Origin: Anaerolineae bacterium
GTDB lineage: Bacteria; Chloroflexota; Anaerolineae; Aggregatilineales; Phototrophicaceae
Assembly: GCA_015492875.1 (NCBI GenBank)
Contig: WGEI01000455.1
Span: 1 to 7,983 of the forward strand
Direction of reading: 5' to 3'
DNA length: 7,983 nt
Shown one piece after another: positions 1-6,419 of the stretch (position 1 is its first letter; every line of letters begins with the position of its first letter). The translations under genes were made by a program, and so were the position numbers. The notes beneath the pieces are model-generated. The model did not search any database. It was given only the letters and a program-made list of their open reading frames with translations, and was not told the DNA's origin.

Positions 1-305
1 AATGGGGCGGGGAAGCGCCGAACGCTATCGAAAATGAGCCAGTCCGCAGCGAGATTCCCACCTTGTTGCTCGCAGGGGAATTTGACCCCGTCACACCGCC
101 ATCATGGGCAGAGCAAACCGCCGAAATGTTGCCCAATAGCTTCATGTATACTGTCAATGGCATTGGACATGGTGTCATCCGTTCCAACACCTGCGCCTTA
201 CGTATCGCGCTCGATTTCCTCGATGACCCCACCTCTGCACCAGATACCTCCTGCCTCGCAGAGCAACCCGCGCCGGACTTTAATCTTCCCGATGAACCGC
301 GATAG
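1..305 (+). CDS. Alpha/beta hydrolase, C-terminal part (TAP-like), truncated by window edge
   Basis: This is the last ~100 codons of a gene that begins before the window; the reading frame enters at base 3 and ends at TAG 303-305. The visible protein has a beta-strand reading PTLLLAGEFDPVTP, followed by a helix and then VNGIGHGV. In serine alpha/beta hydrolases of the tripeptidyl aminopeptidase (TAP) C-terminal family these hold the catalytic aspartate (in EFDPVTP) and histidine (in GIGHG). Two later cysteines (SNTC and DTSC) match the conserved cysteine pair of this family, likely a disulfide in an exported enzyme. The nucleophile serine and signal peptide would lie upstream, outside the window. 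Substrate cannot be told; peptidase or esterase are both possible. The gene ends just before a terminator and has no evident link to the nos genes. Confidence 0.85.
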   Translation, partial: WGGEAPNAIENEPVRSEIPTLLLAGEFDPVTPPSWAEQTAEMLPNSFMYTVNGIGHGVIRSNTCALRIALDFLDDPTSAPDTSCLAEQPAPDFNLPDEPR

Positions 306-314
306 GACGATAAT

Positions 315-340
315 AAGGGCTGGCTACTGAACCAGCCCTT
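315..340 (+). terminator. Rho-independent terminator after the hydrolase gene
   Basis: A perfect 9-bp stem, AAGGGCTGG (315-323) with CCAGCCCTT (332-340), closes an 8-base loop and is followed by TTCATTT. It starts ten bases past the hydrolase stop codon. It insulates the hydrolase gene from the regulator gene downstream. The T-run is short, so some read-through is possible. Confidence 0.8.
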
Positions 341-360
341 TTCATTTGTCTATGCCTTAA

Positions 361-376
361 TGTGACTTATGTCACT
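361..376. promoter_or_regulatory. Crp/Fnr-type operator upstream of the regulator gene
   Basis: TGTGACTTATGTCACT has perfect 5-bp arms (GTGAC, 362-366; GTCAC, 371-375) around a 4-base centre, the layout of CRP/FNR-family sites. It nearly repeats the palindrome in front of nosZ (1156-1171). Candidate -10 elements are TAAAAT (387-392) and TTTACT preceded by TG (397-402). With the first, the site would overlie the -35 region and could repress; with the second, the distance is close to that of a class II activator site. Autoregulation is inferred; its sign is not decided by the sequence. Confidence 0.7.
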
Positions 377-402
377 TTACATCGGGTAAAATGTGGTTTA
401 CT

Positions 403-426
403 GGAAGGAGTGATGCCATGATTTAA
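403..426 (+). other. Strong ribosome binding site with an aborted start, ATG ATT TAA
   Basis: GGAAGGAG (403-410) is followed at good spacing by ATG 418, which is in the same frame as the regulator gene but stops at TAA 424 after two codons. Another ATG at 413 stops at once. This may be a minimal leader frame, or a former start of the regulator lost through a stop mutation or a sequence error. If transcription starts from the -10 candidate at 397-402, this ribosome site would be largely outside the mRNA and have no role. Confidence 0.35.
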
Positions 427-441
427 CATAAGGCAGGTTTT

Positions 442-1131
442 GTGGTTCATCCAAGAACATTACAAAATATCCCTATTTTTGGAAAGCTATCTGGCGAAGC
501 CTTAGCGTATTTAGCCGCTGCGGCAGTCGTGCGCACCTTTCCCGCACGCCATACTTTCTTTAAGCAGGGCGACGTGCCTTCGGGCTTATATGCCTTGCAG
601 CGCGGGCAGGTGAAGCTCTTCCGCCAATCGCGCGAGCGCATGCAAATTTTGGCCTTGCTCGTGCCGCCAGAGTGCTTTGGTGCGGAATCGTTACCCAATG
701 ACACCCCTTGCCCCTATAGCGCCACCGCGCTCACCCCGATTACTGCCCTGTATATCCCGCCCGACGCGCTTCAATCCATTATGCGAGAGTATCCCGTGCT
801 TCAACAGGTATTACTCGCCCTGATTACTGGCCGCCTCAAGCAATTTGTTGCGCTGGTACATACTCTCGCCTTCCACGATGTGGCATCGCGCTTGGCAAAG
901 CTCTTGCTTGTGTTGGCTGAATATGGCGGCGAAGAAACTGATGAGGGCTTATGTATCGAACGTGTACTGTCTCAGCAAGAGATGGCCGCTATGGTGGGCA
1001 CAGCGCGTGAAGTCATCGCCCGAACCTTGAAAAAGATGGAAGCGGATGGGTTATTACACTATACCCGCAAGAAAATCTACCTCCATAATATCCCCGCTTT
1101 AGAAATGCTTGCAGCCCAAGAAGCCCGCTAA
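442..1131 (+). CDS. Crp/Fnr-family transcriptional regulator
   Basis: A 229-residue protein of normal length for the family. Residues ~5-120 form a cyclic-nucleotide-binding-like beta-barrel domain (IPIFGKLS near the start, then FKQGDVPSGLYALQRGQVKLF), followed by a long dimer helix (~115-145) and a C-terminal winged helix-turn-helix (~172-220). The recognition helix has R189, E190 and R194, spaced as R180, E181 and R185 of E. coli CRP, which read TGTGA; matching palindromes flank this gene on both sides. Only three cysteines occur (78, 90, 171) and there is no N-terminal cluster, so an FNR-type [4Fe-4S] sensor is unlikely. Haem/NO sensing (as in Dnr-type proteins) or redox sensing are possible but unproven. 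The GTG start at 442 is preceded by AGGCAGG (431-437); an earlier in-frame ATG at 418 is blocked by TAA 424. It probably controls nosZ and its own gene. Confidence 0.9.
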   Translation: MVHPRTLQNIPIFGKLSGEALAYLAAAAVVRTFPARHTFFKQGDVPSGLYALQRGQVKLFRQSRERMQILALLVPPECFGAESLPNDTPCPYSATALTPITALYIPPDALQSIMREYPVLQQVLLALITGRLKQFVALVHTLAFHDVASRLAKLLLVLAEYGGEETDEGLCIERVLSQQEMAAMVGTAREVIARTLKKMEADGLLHYTRKKIYLHNIPALEMLAAQEAR

Positions 1132-1155
1132 TTTTTTCACATTCCCCCGCTTTTT

Positions 1156-1171
1156 TGTGACTTGGGTCACA
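1156..1171. promoter_or_regulatory. Crp/Fnr-type operator upstream of nosZ
   Basis: TGTGACTTGGGTCACA is a perfect palindrome with 6-bp arms (1156-1161 and 1166-1171) around four bases. Thirteen of its sixteen bases equal the site before the regulator gene. It lies 24 bases after the regulator's stop and about 95 bases before the nosZ start. It is the most likely binding site of the regulator encoded just upstream. Confidence 0.8.
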
Positions 1172-1190
1172 CCAACATAGGTCTGTTTGC

Positions 1191-1198
1191 TAGATGAT
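1191..1198 (+). promoter_or_regulatory. Possible -10 region of the nosZ promoter
   Basis: TAGATGAT contains weak -10 candidates (TAGATG, GATGAT). The hexamer 1193-1198 is centred 32 bases past the centre of the palindrome at 1156-1171. That is the distance expected if the operator is centred at -41.5, as in class II CRP/FNR-activated promoters. No good -35 hexamer is seen, which suits an activator-dependent promoter. The hexamer match itself is poor. Confidence 0.4.
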
Positions 1199-1265
1199 AG
1201 AAGTGTATCTTGCGCTAATCTGCATAAATTGGCGCGGTTAGAGACATAAGGAGTTAGATTGACCG

Positions 1266-3263
1266 ATGTCATCAAAACGGTTTTTCCAATCTAAGTTGTT
1301 CCTCTTCGTTGCAGTAGCTGTGCTGGCTGCTGCGCTTGTGGTTGTCATCGGCCCTAAGGCTGATACCAGCGCCCAAGGCGACCCGCTCGACTGGCAAACC
1401 ATTGCCGAAGAGCGTGGCCTCACCGATGCCGACCTCCGCGCTGCTGTCATGACCTACATGCCCAGTGGCCAACTTGATGAATACGTCATGTTTGCCTCTG
1501 GCGGTCATAGCGGCCAAGTTTTCGCTATTGGCCTGCCATCAATGCGCTTGTTGCGCACCATCGCGGTCTTCACTCCAGAACCGTGGCAGGGTTATGGTTA
1601 TGGTGCTGGTGAAGAAGTTCTCGCCGGTGGTAATATGCTCGATGGGCAAGAAGTGCGCTGGGCAGATACACACCATCCAGCCCTAAGCGAGACCAATGGC
1701 GACTATGACGGCCAATGGCTCTTCATTAACGATAAAGCCAATGCCCGTGTCGCGGTCATCGACCTGCGCGACTTCGAAACCAAACAAATCGTCAAGAACC
1801 CGCTGTACCTCAATGACCATGGCGGCACCAAAGTAACCCCCAATACCGAATACATCATTGAACCGGGCCAATATGGTATGCCGCTTGGTAACGAGTTCGC
1901 CCCGCTTTCAGATTACGAAGAAGCTTATCGCGGCATGATTACCTTCTGGAAATTCGATCGTGAAGCTGGCCGTATTGACCAGTCACGTTCCTTCGCCATT
2001 GAACTGCCGCCTTACTGGCAAGACCTGTGCGACGCCGGTAAACTAGTCTCCGATGGTTGGGTGTTCTGCAACTCCTTCAATACCGAGCTAGCGCTTGGTG
2101 GTATCGAAGAGGGTAACCCGCCGTTTGAAGCGGGCGTGAGCCAAAACACCACCGACTTCCTCCATATCATCAACTGGCGTGCAGCCGAAGAGGTCTTCCT
2201 CGCTGGCGATACGGTGGAAATCAATGGTATGCAGGTGATTACCCTAGATACCGCCATTGAAAACAACCTGCTCTTCTTCACACCAGAACCGCGCAGCCCG
2301 CACGGCGCTGATGTTGCCCCGTATGGCGACTTCATCATCGTCTCCGGTAAGCTCGATCCGCATGTGACGATTTATAGCTTCCAGAAGATTATGGATGCGA
2401 TTGAGGCTGGCGTGGAAGAGACTGACCAGTACGGTGTGCCCATCATCTCGATGGAAGATAGTGTTGAAGCACAAGTCGAACTTGGTCTTGGCCCGTTACA
2501 CACCGAATTTGACAATCAGGGTTATGCCTATACCAGCCTGTTCCTCGATACGGCTGTCGCCCGCTGGAGTCTTGGCGGCGAAAACTATCGCCCAGAAGAT
2601 GGCTGGACACTACAAGGCACAATTCCAGTACAGTATAACGTCGGTCACATCGCTGCTGCTGAAGGCGATACCGTTGACCCCGATGGTGGCTATCTCGTCT
2701 CGCTCAACAAATGGTCGGTTGACCGCTTCTTGAGTACAGGCCCACTGCTCCCGCAGAACCTCCAGCTTGTCGATATTTCGCAAGGTGGCGATTCCATGCA
2801 GGTGCTCTATGATATGCCGCTCACCGCTGGCGAACCGCACTACGCCCAGATTATCAAAGCCGATAAGCTCAACCCGTGGGATGTCTACCCAGAAATTGGT
2901 TGGGACCCGGTGACACAATCCGTTAGCCCAGATGCGGTTGAACCCGGCGAAGAGGGCGTCTTCCGCGATGGCAATAACGTGACCGTGCGTATGACCGCTG
3001 TGCGCAGCCACTTCACGCCTGAACGTGTGGAAATTCGTAAAGGCGACCGTGTCACCTGGACAATCACCAATATCGAACGCGCCCGCGACGCAACTCATGG
3101 CTTTGCTCTGCCATACTACAACATCAACCTGAGCCTTGAGCCGGGCGAGTCCATCACCTTCGAGTTCGAAGCAACCCGCGATGGTGTCTTCAGCTACTAT
3201 TGCACCGAGTTCTGCTCGGCCTTGCACCTCGAGATGATGGGGTATATGACGGTCCAACCCTAG
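1266..3263 (+). CDS. nosZ: Nitrous-oxide reductase NosZ, clade II (Sec-dependent)
   Basis: A 665-residue copper enzyme that reduces N2O to N2 outside the cytoplasmic membrane, the last step of denitrification. Residues 1-36 form a signal peptide with a long hydrophobic core (11-29) and a likely cut after TSA (36). The beta-propeller carries all seven CuZ histidines: H136 and H137 (DTHH), H185 (NDHGG), H346 (SPHGAD), H412 (PLHTEF), H461 (VGHIAA) and H525 (EPHYA). The C-terminal cupredoxin domain has the CuA ligands H611, C646, C650, H654 and M657. The CuA loop reads CTEFC, with Glu where clade I enzymes have Trp. The signal lacks a twin arginine, and the sequence around SGGHSGQV and PSMRLLRTI is of the clade II kind. 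ATG 1266 is set by an in-frame TGA at 1260; AAGGAG (1248-1253) lies 12 bases upstream, slightly far. It is separated from the accessory genes by a hairpin and a 141-base gap. Confidence 0.97.
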   Translation: MSSKRFFQSKLFLFVAVAVLAAALVVVIGPKADTSAQGDPLDWQTIAEERGLTDADLRAAVMTYMPSGQLDEYVMFASGGHSGQVFAIGLPSMRLLRTIAVFTPEPWQGYGYGAGEEVLAGGNMLDGQEVRWADTHHPALSETNGDYDGQWLFINDKANARVAVIDLRDFETKQIVKNPLYLNDHGGTKVTPNTEYIIEPGQYGMPLGNEFAPLSDYEEAYRGMITFWKFDREAGRIDQSRSFAIELPPYWQDLCDAGKLVSDGWVFCNSFNTELALGGIEEGNPPFEAGVSQNTTDFLHIINWRAAEEVFLAGDTVEINGMQVITLDTAIENNLLFFTPEPRSPHGADVAPYGDFIIVSGKLDPHVTIYSFQKIMDAIEAGVEETDQYGVPIISMEDSVEAQVELGLGPLHTEFDNQGYAYTSLFLDTAVARWSLGGENYRPEDGWTLQGTIPVQYNVGHIAAAEGDTVDPDGGYLVSLNKWSVDRFLSTGPLLPQNLQLVDISQGGDSMQVLYDMPLTAGEPHYAQIIKADKLNPWDVYPEIGWDPVTQSVSPDAVEPGEEGVFRDGNNVTVRMTAVRSHFTPERVEIRKGDRVTWTITNIERARDATHGFALPYYNINLSLEPGESITFEFEATRDGVFSYYCTEFCSALHLEMMGYMTVQP

Positions 3264-3276
3264 CGGTTTTGACTGG

Positions 3277-3307
3277 TGTGGGTGGGGACGGGTCATCCCC
3301 ACCCACA
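3277..3307 (+). terminator. Strong hairpin after nosZ (partial terminator or mRNA-stabilising)
   Basis: A perfect 12-bp, very GC-rich stem (3277-3288 with 3296-3307) closes a 7-base loop (CGGGTCA), starting 13 bases after the nosZ stop. No T-run follows directly; the nearest is TTTT at 3318-3321. It could protect the 3' end of nosZ mRNA, cause partial termination, or both, giving more nosZ than maturation-gene transcript. Confidence 0.65.
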
Positions 3308-3334
3308 TCCCCCATCGTTTTCAAAATATGACTT

Positions 3335-3366
3335 TTTACAAGAGCTAGTTAACTAAATTTTATAAG
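3335..3366 (+). promoter_or_regulatory. Possible internal promoter before the accessory nos genes
   Basis: TTTACA (3335-3340) and TTTTAT (3358-3363) are 17 bases apart, a sigma70-like arrangement; TATAAG (3361-3366) is an alternative -10 with a longer gap. The stretch is AT-rich compared with its surroundings. A perfect 10-bp palindrome, TAGTTAACTA (3346-3355), sits between the two boxes and could be an operator. No Crp/Fnr-type palindrome like the one before nosZ is present here. Confidence 0.35.
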
Positions 3367-3404
3367 GTTAGGTCGTTTTAGTTTCGCTAGGGAGGACCCA
3401 AATC

Positions 3405-4067
3405 ATGGCGACCGTAACACAGACACAATCTACAGCGGAAACCACCCAACAAGCCTCTAGTTTGACCCGACTAGGGCGCTGGTTACCGCTCGCGCTCGGC
3501 GTTATCGCCGTGGCGCTTATCCTTATCTCTACCGCTTTTCCGTACTGGCGTATGACCTTACTCGCCCCGCAATACCCCGGCGGGCTGGAGATGCGCGTGT
3601 TCGTCAATTACATGACGGGCGATGATGACCCGCAGCTAGATGAAGTCCAAGAAATTGATGGCCTGAATCACTATATCGGCATGAAGTCGCTCTATGAAGC
3701 CGCTCAGTTGGAGCGCGCGATTGCCATCCCCGCCGTGTTATTCATGTGCGTTTTGGTCATCATCGCCGCTATCTGGAAAGCGCGGTGGGCGTGGTTGTTG
3801 GCCGTGCCTGCCATTGGCTTCCCCTTTGTCTATCTGGCCGATTTAGGTTTCTGGCTCGCATATTATGGCCAAAACCTAGACCCCAGTGCACCGCTCAGTA
3901 GCGCCATCAAACCCTTCACCCCGCCATTGCTTGGCGAAGGCGTTGTCGGCCAATTTAGAACCATTGCCGAGGTTAGCACCGGCTGGTATTTGGCGGTTGG
4001 CGCGGGCGTTGTGGTGCTAGTGATGATTATCCTGAAGATATGGACACAACGGGAGACAAACACATGA
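3405..4067 (+). CDS. Polytopic membrane protein of the clade II nos cluster (NosB-like)
   Basis: A 220-residue protein with four predicted membrane helices at about 27-46, 104-124, 128-152 and 193-213. The stretch between helices 1 and 2 (47-103) is probably outside the membrane and contains APQYPGGL (54-61) and LNHYIGMK (87-94), patterns I associate with membrane proteins next to clade II nosZ genes. H89, M93, M50 and M63 could bind metal, but this is speculation. It lies between nosZ and nosD, the place of nosB in clusters such as that of Wolinella. No enzyme motif or haem-binding CxxCH is present. Its job is unknown; help in electron transfer to NosZ or in its assembly are both open. GGGAGG (3390-3395) lies nine bases before ATG 3405. 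The stop codon overlaps the nosD start (ATGA, 4064-4067), so translation is likely coupled. Confidence 0.85.
   Translation: MATVTQTQSTAETTQQASSLTRLGRWLPLALGVIAVALILISTAFPYWRMTLLAPQYPGGLEMRVFVNYMTGDDDPQLDEVQEIDGLNHYIGMKSLYEAAQLERAIAIPAVLFMCVLVIIAAIWKARWAWLLAVPAIGFPFVYLADLGFWLAYYGQNLDPSAPLSSAIKPFTPPLLGEGVVGQFRTIAEVSTGWYLAVGAGVVVLVMIILKIWTQRETNT
4051..4055 (+). promoter_or_regulatory. Ribosome binding site that fixes the nosD start
   Basis: GGGAG lies eight bases before ATG 4064. The earlier in-frame ATG at 4040 has no such site and would add eight polar residues ahead of the signal peptide, so 4064 is preferred. Confidence 0.6.
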
Positions 4068-5521
4068 ACAAGCTGTCTAACGTCGTATGGCGTTGGGCTA
4101 GTGTGCTCTGCTTCTTGCTCTTCAGTAGCTTTTTAACATTAGCGCAGGAGGGCGATACCCTCATCGTATCGCCCGATGGCCCCTATTCTAGTATAGATGC
4201 TGCACTAGCTGACGCCCAAACCGGCGATACTATCGAAGTGCATGGTGGCACATATACCTACACCGATGAGCCGTTGTTGATCGATAAATCCGTTTTGGTA
4301 ATCGGCATCGATGACCCGGTTATAGATGGTGATGGAAAGGGCACTGTGGTCGTCATCACTGCGCCCGATGCCCTGTTTCAAGGGTTCATCGTGCGCAATA
4401 GTGGCGATGTCATGCACCGCGAAGATTCTGGCATTGTCATTCAGGCCGATAACGTCACCGTTGCCGAGAATCGTGTAGAAGAGGTGCTTTTTGGTATCTA
4501 CTTCGCTAATGCGAACAATGGCATCGCCCGCGATAATATCGTGCGTGGCTATGACCTCGATATTGCCAAGCGTGGCGATAGCATCCGCGTTTGGTTTAGC
4601 AGCAATGTTCAATTGCTTGGCAACGATATTGGCACAACGCGCGACCTCCTCATCTGGTATGCCGACGACATCACCATCAGCAACAACAATATCCATGATA
4701 GTCGCTATGGCCTCCATTTCATGTATAGCAGTAACGCCACCATTGTGGATAACACCTTCTATGGTAATCACGTGGGGACATACCTCATGCACTCACAGGG
4801 ATTGGCTATGCATAATAACCTGCTAGCCTATAACTATGGCCCCAGTGGTTATGGCCTAGCGCTGAAAGATATGGATGAGGTAGAAGCCAACGGCAATGTG
4901 TTTGTGGGCAATCGTACTGGCATTTACTTGGATAATTCCCCTTCGCTTTATGAGGGGTACAACACGTTTGCTGATAACGTCTTCGCCTATAACGATATTG
5001 GCGTACTGGCATTGCCCGCCGTAGAGCGCAATATCTTCTTCCGAAACGTTTTTCTCGATAACCTGCAACAGGCTAGCACGCGCGGGCCTGGTGACCTCAT
5101 GGGGAATACATGGACATACGATGGCGCAGGGAACTATTGGAGCGATTACGCTGGCTATGATGCTGGTGGCGACGGGATAGGCGATATAGCCTACCGCATC
5201 GAGAAGCTATTTGATAGCTTGATGGATAGTTATCCCACGCTGCGCTTCTTCATCTATAGCCCAGCTAGCCAAGCGCTAGATTTCGCTGGCTCTGCCTTCC
5301 CCTCGTTACGCCCCCGTCCTAAGCTCATTGATGAAGCCCCATTACTCGAATATAGCCTGCCGCCTTTGGCGCTAACTTCGGCAAAGGGTATCTCATGGCC
5401 ATTCCTGCTTGTTAGTTTAGTGGCGTTATTGGCTGGTTTCAGCGCATTGTTTGGGTCGCTACGCACGTTACGACCGCACCGCCGTAAACACACTTCCCAA
5501 CCGGCACAGGCTGGTATTTAG
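4064..5521 (+). CDS. nosD: NosD, periplasmic beta-helix copper-site maturation protein
   Basis: A 485-residue exported protein. Residues 1-27 form a Sec signal peptide (hydrophobic core ~12-26, likely cut after TLA). Residues ~30-390 are a right-handed beta-helix built of repeated short strands with Asn ladders (for example ITISNNNI, ATIVDNTF). The NosD-typical stretches are GDSIRVWFSSN (~171-180), DLLIWYADD (~194-202), RYGLHFMYS (~214-222) and GNYWSDYAGYDAGGDGIGD (~356-374). NosD works with NosF and NosY to assemble the CuZ centre of NosZ, probably by delivering sulfur or copper; the exact step is not told by the sequence. H218, M220, M242, H243, M249 and H250 lie close on neighbouring coils. 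A hydrophobic helix at ~444-464 followed by a basic tail (RPHRRKH) suggests a C-terminal membrane anchor. The gene starts inside the stop of the preceding gene and ends 14 bases before nosF. Confidence 0.93.
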   Translation: MNKLSNVVWRWASVLCFLLFSSFLTLAQEGDTLIVSPDGPYSSIDAALADAQTGDTIEVHGGTYTYTDEPLLIDKSVLVIGIDDPVIDGDGKGTVVVITAPDALFQGFIVRNSGDVMHREDSGIVIQADNVTVAENRVEEVLFGIYFANANNGIARDNIVRGYDLDIAKRGDSIRVWFSSNVQLLGNDIGTTRDLLIWYADDITISNNNIHDSRYGLHFMYSSNATIVDNTFYGNHVGTYLMHSQGLAMHNNLLAYNYGPSGYGLALKDMDEVEANGNVFVGNRTGIYLDNSPSLYEGYNTFADNVFAYNDIGVLALPAVERNIFFRNVFLDNLQQASTRGPGDLMGNTWTYDGAGNYWSDYAGYDAGGDGIGDIAYRIEKLFDSLMDSYPTLRFFIYSPASQALDFAGSAFPSLRPRPKLIDEAPLLEYSLPPLALTSAKGISWPFLLVSLVALLAGFSALFGSLRTLRPHRRKHTSQPAQAGI

Positions 5522-5535
5522 CAGATAGGGAGCTG

Positions 5536-6417
5536 ATGATGATTACCGCAAAAAACTTGACAAAACGCTATGGCGAGGCCTTCGCCCTAGATAACGTCAA
5601 CTTCACGATTGAGGCCGGCGAATCTGTCGCCTTGTGGGGCGCAAATGGCGCTGGTAAAACAACGACCATTCGCTGCTTGCTTGGTGTACATAGCTTTGAT
5701 GGCGAGCTAATGGTGAATGATGTAGATGTTCGCCGTAATAGCAAAAAGGCCCGCCGCATGATGGGCTATGTGCCACAAGAGGCCACCTTCTACGATATGA
5801 GCGTGCTAGAGACGCTGACTTTCTATGCCCGCCTCAAAAAAACGCCTCTACCCCGTATTGATGAAGTGCTGGCGCAGGTGCAACTGGCAGACCATAGCCG
5901 CAAGCACGTCAATGCGCTCTCTGGTGGTATGAAGCAACGGCTCGCCTTAGCTGTTGCCCTACTCAGCGACCCGCCTATCCTCATTCTCGATGAACCGACG
6001 GCCAACCTCGATGTTGCCGCCCAGCGGGACTTCATCCATCAGATTCAAGCGCTAAACCGTCAGGGCAAAACCATCATCTTCTCCTCACACCGTTTTGACG
6101 AGGTGATGGCACTGGCCTCTCGCGTGTTGGTGCTTGATAAGGGCAAACTCACCCTAGAATGCCCGCCGCCCGCGCTTGTCGAGAAACTAGGTTTACAGCG
6201 TTGGATGCGTCTATGGATACCGCCAGAACAGCGTGATAGCGCCTTGCAGGTGCTCCAATCACAGGGATATGCCTACCGTCCCAATGCACATACTGTCTAT
6301 GTGCGCATTGGAGATGCGGGGAAGGTTGCCCCCTTACGTGCGCTGGAATCCGCCCAAATCATAATTGAAGACTTTGACCTACTAGATGGCGAATTGGTGC
6401 CGTCGGAGGAGGTATAA
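5536..6417 (+). CDS. nosF: NosF, ABC transporter ATP-binding protein
   Basis: A 293-residue cytoplasmic ATPase that powers the NosDFY machinery needed to mature NosZ. All ABC motifs are intact: Walker A GANGAGKT (35-42), Q-loop Gln81 (YVPQ), signature LSGGMKQR (128-135), Walker B ILILDE (148-153), D-loop NLD (157-159) and switch His185 (SSH). Residues ~210-293 form the C-terminal extension usual for this subfamily. TAGGGAG (5526-5532) precedes two adjacent ATGs at 5536 and 5539; the second is better spaced, so the true protein may be one residue shorter. It is followed by its permease partner nosY after two bases. By sequence alone it could be any ABC-2 drug- or lipid-type ATPase; the nosD and nosY neighbours decide the call. 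Confidence 0.94.
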   Translation: MMITAKNLTKRYGEAFALDNVNFTIEAGESVALWGANGAGKTTTIRCLLGVHSFDGELMVNDVDVRRNSKKARRMMGYVPQEATFYDMSVLETLTFYARLKKTPLPRIDEVLAQVQLADHSRKHVNALSGGMKQRLALAVALLSDPPILILDEPTANLDVAAQRDFIHQIQALNRQGKTIIFSSHRFDEVMALASRVLVLDKGKLTLECPPPALVEKLGLQRWMRLWIPPEQRDSALQVLQSQGYAYRPNAHTVYVRIGDAGKVAPLRALESAQIIIEDFDLLDGELVPSEEV

Positions 6418-6419
6418 CC

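Noticed and set aside
1266..1380. Possible Tat signal on NosZ (SKRFFQ near the N-terminus)
   Set aside because: It has Lys-Arg, not Arg-Arg, and a very hydrophobic core typical of Sec signals; clade II NosZ is Sec-exported. A rare KR-type Tat signal is not fully excluded.
2610..3308. Open frame of 232 codons on the - strand opposite the nosZ 3' half
   Set aside because: It lies fully antisense to well-supported nosZ sequence, has no recognisable domain, and runs through the post-nosZ hairpin. It is a shadow of nosZ codon usage.
4040..4066. Upstream ATG at 4040 as nosD start
   Set aside because: It would put MDTTGDKH ahead of a proper signal peptide and has no good ribosome site; ATG 4064 has GGGAG at proper spacing and the usual ATGA overlap.
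4205..4792. Open frame of 195 codons on the - strand opposite nosD
   Set aside because: Its Ile/Asp/Ala-rich low-complexity translation is the mirror of the beta-helix repeats in nosD; no domain or ribosome site supports it.
4200..5200. Repeated short protein motifs in nosD as a DNA repeat or CRISPR-like array
   Set aside because: The repetition is at protein level (Asn-rich beta-helix coils) with no conserved DNA repeat or regular spacers.
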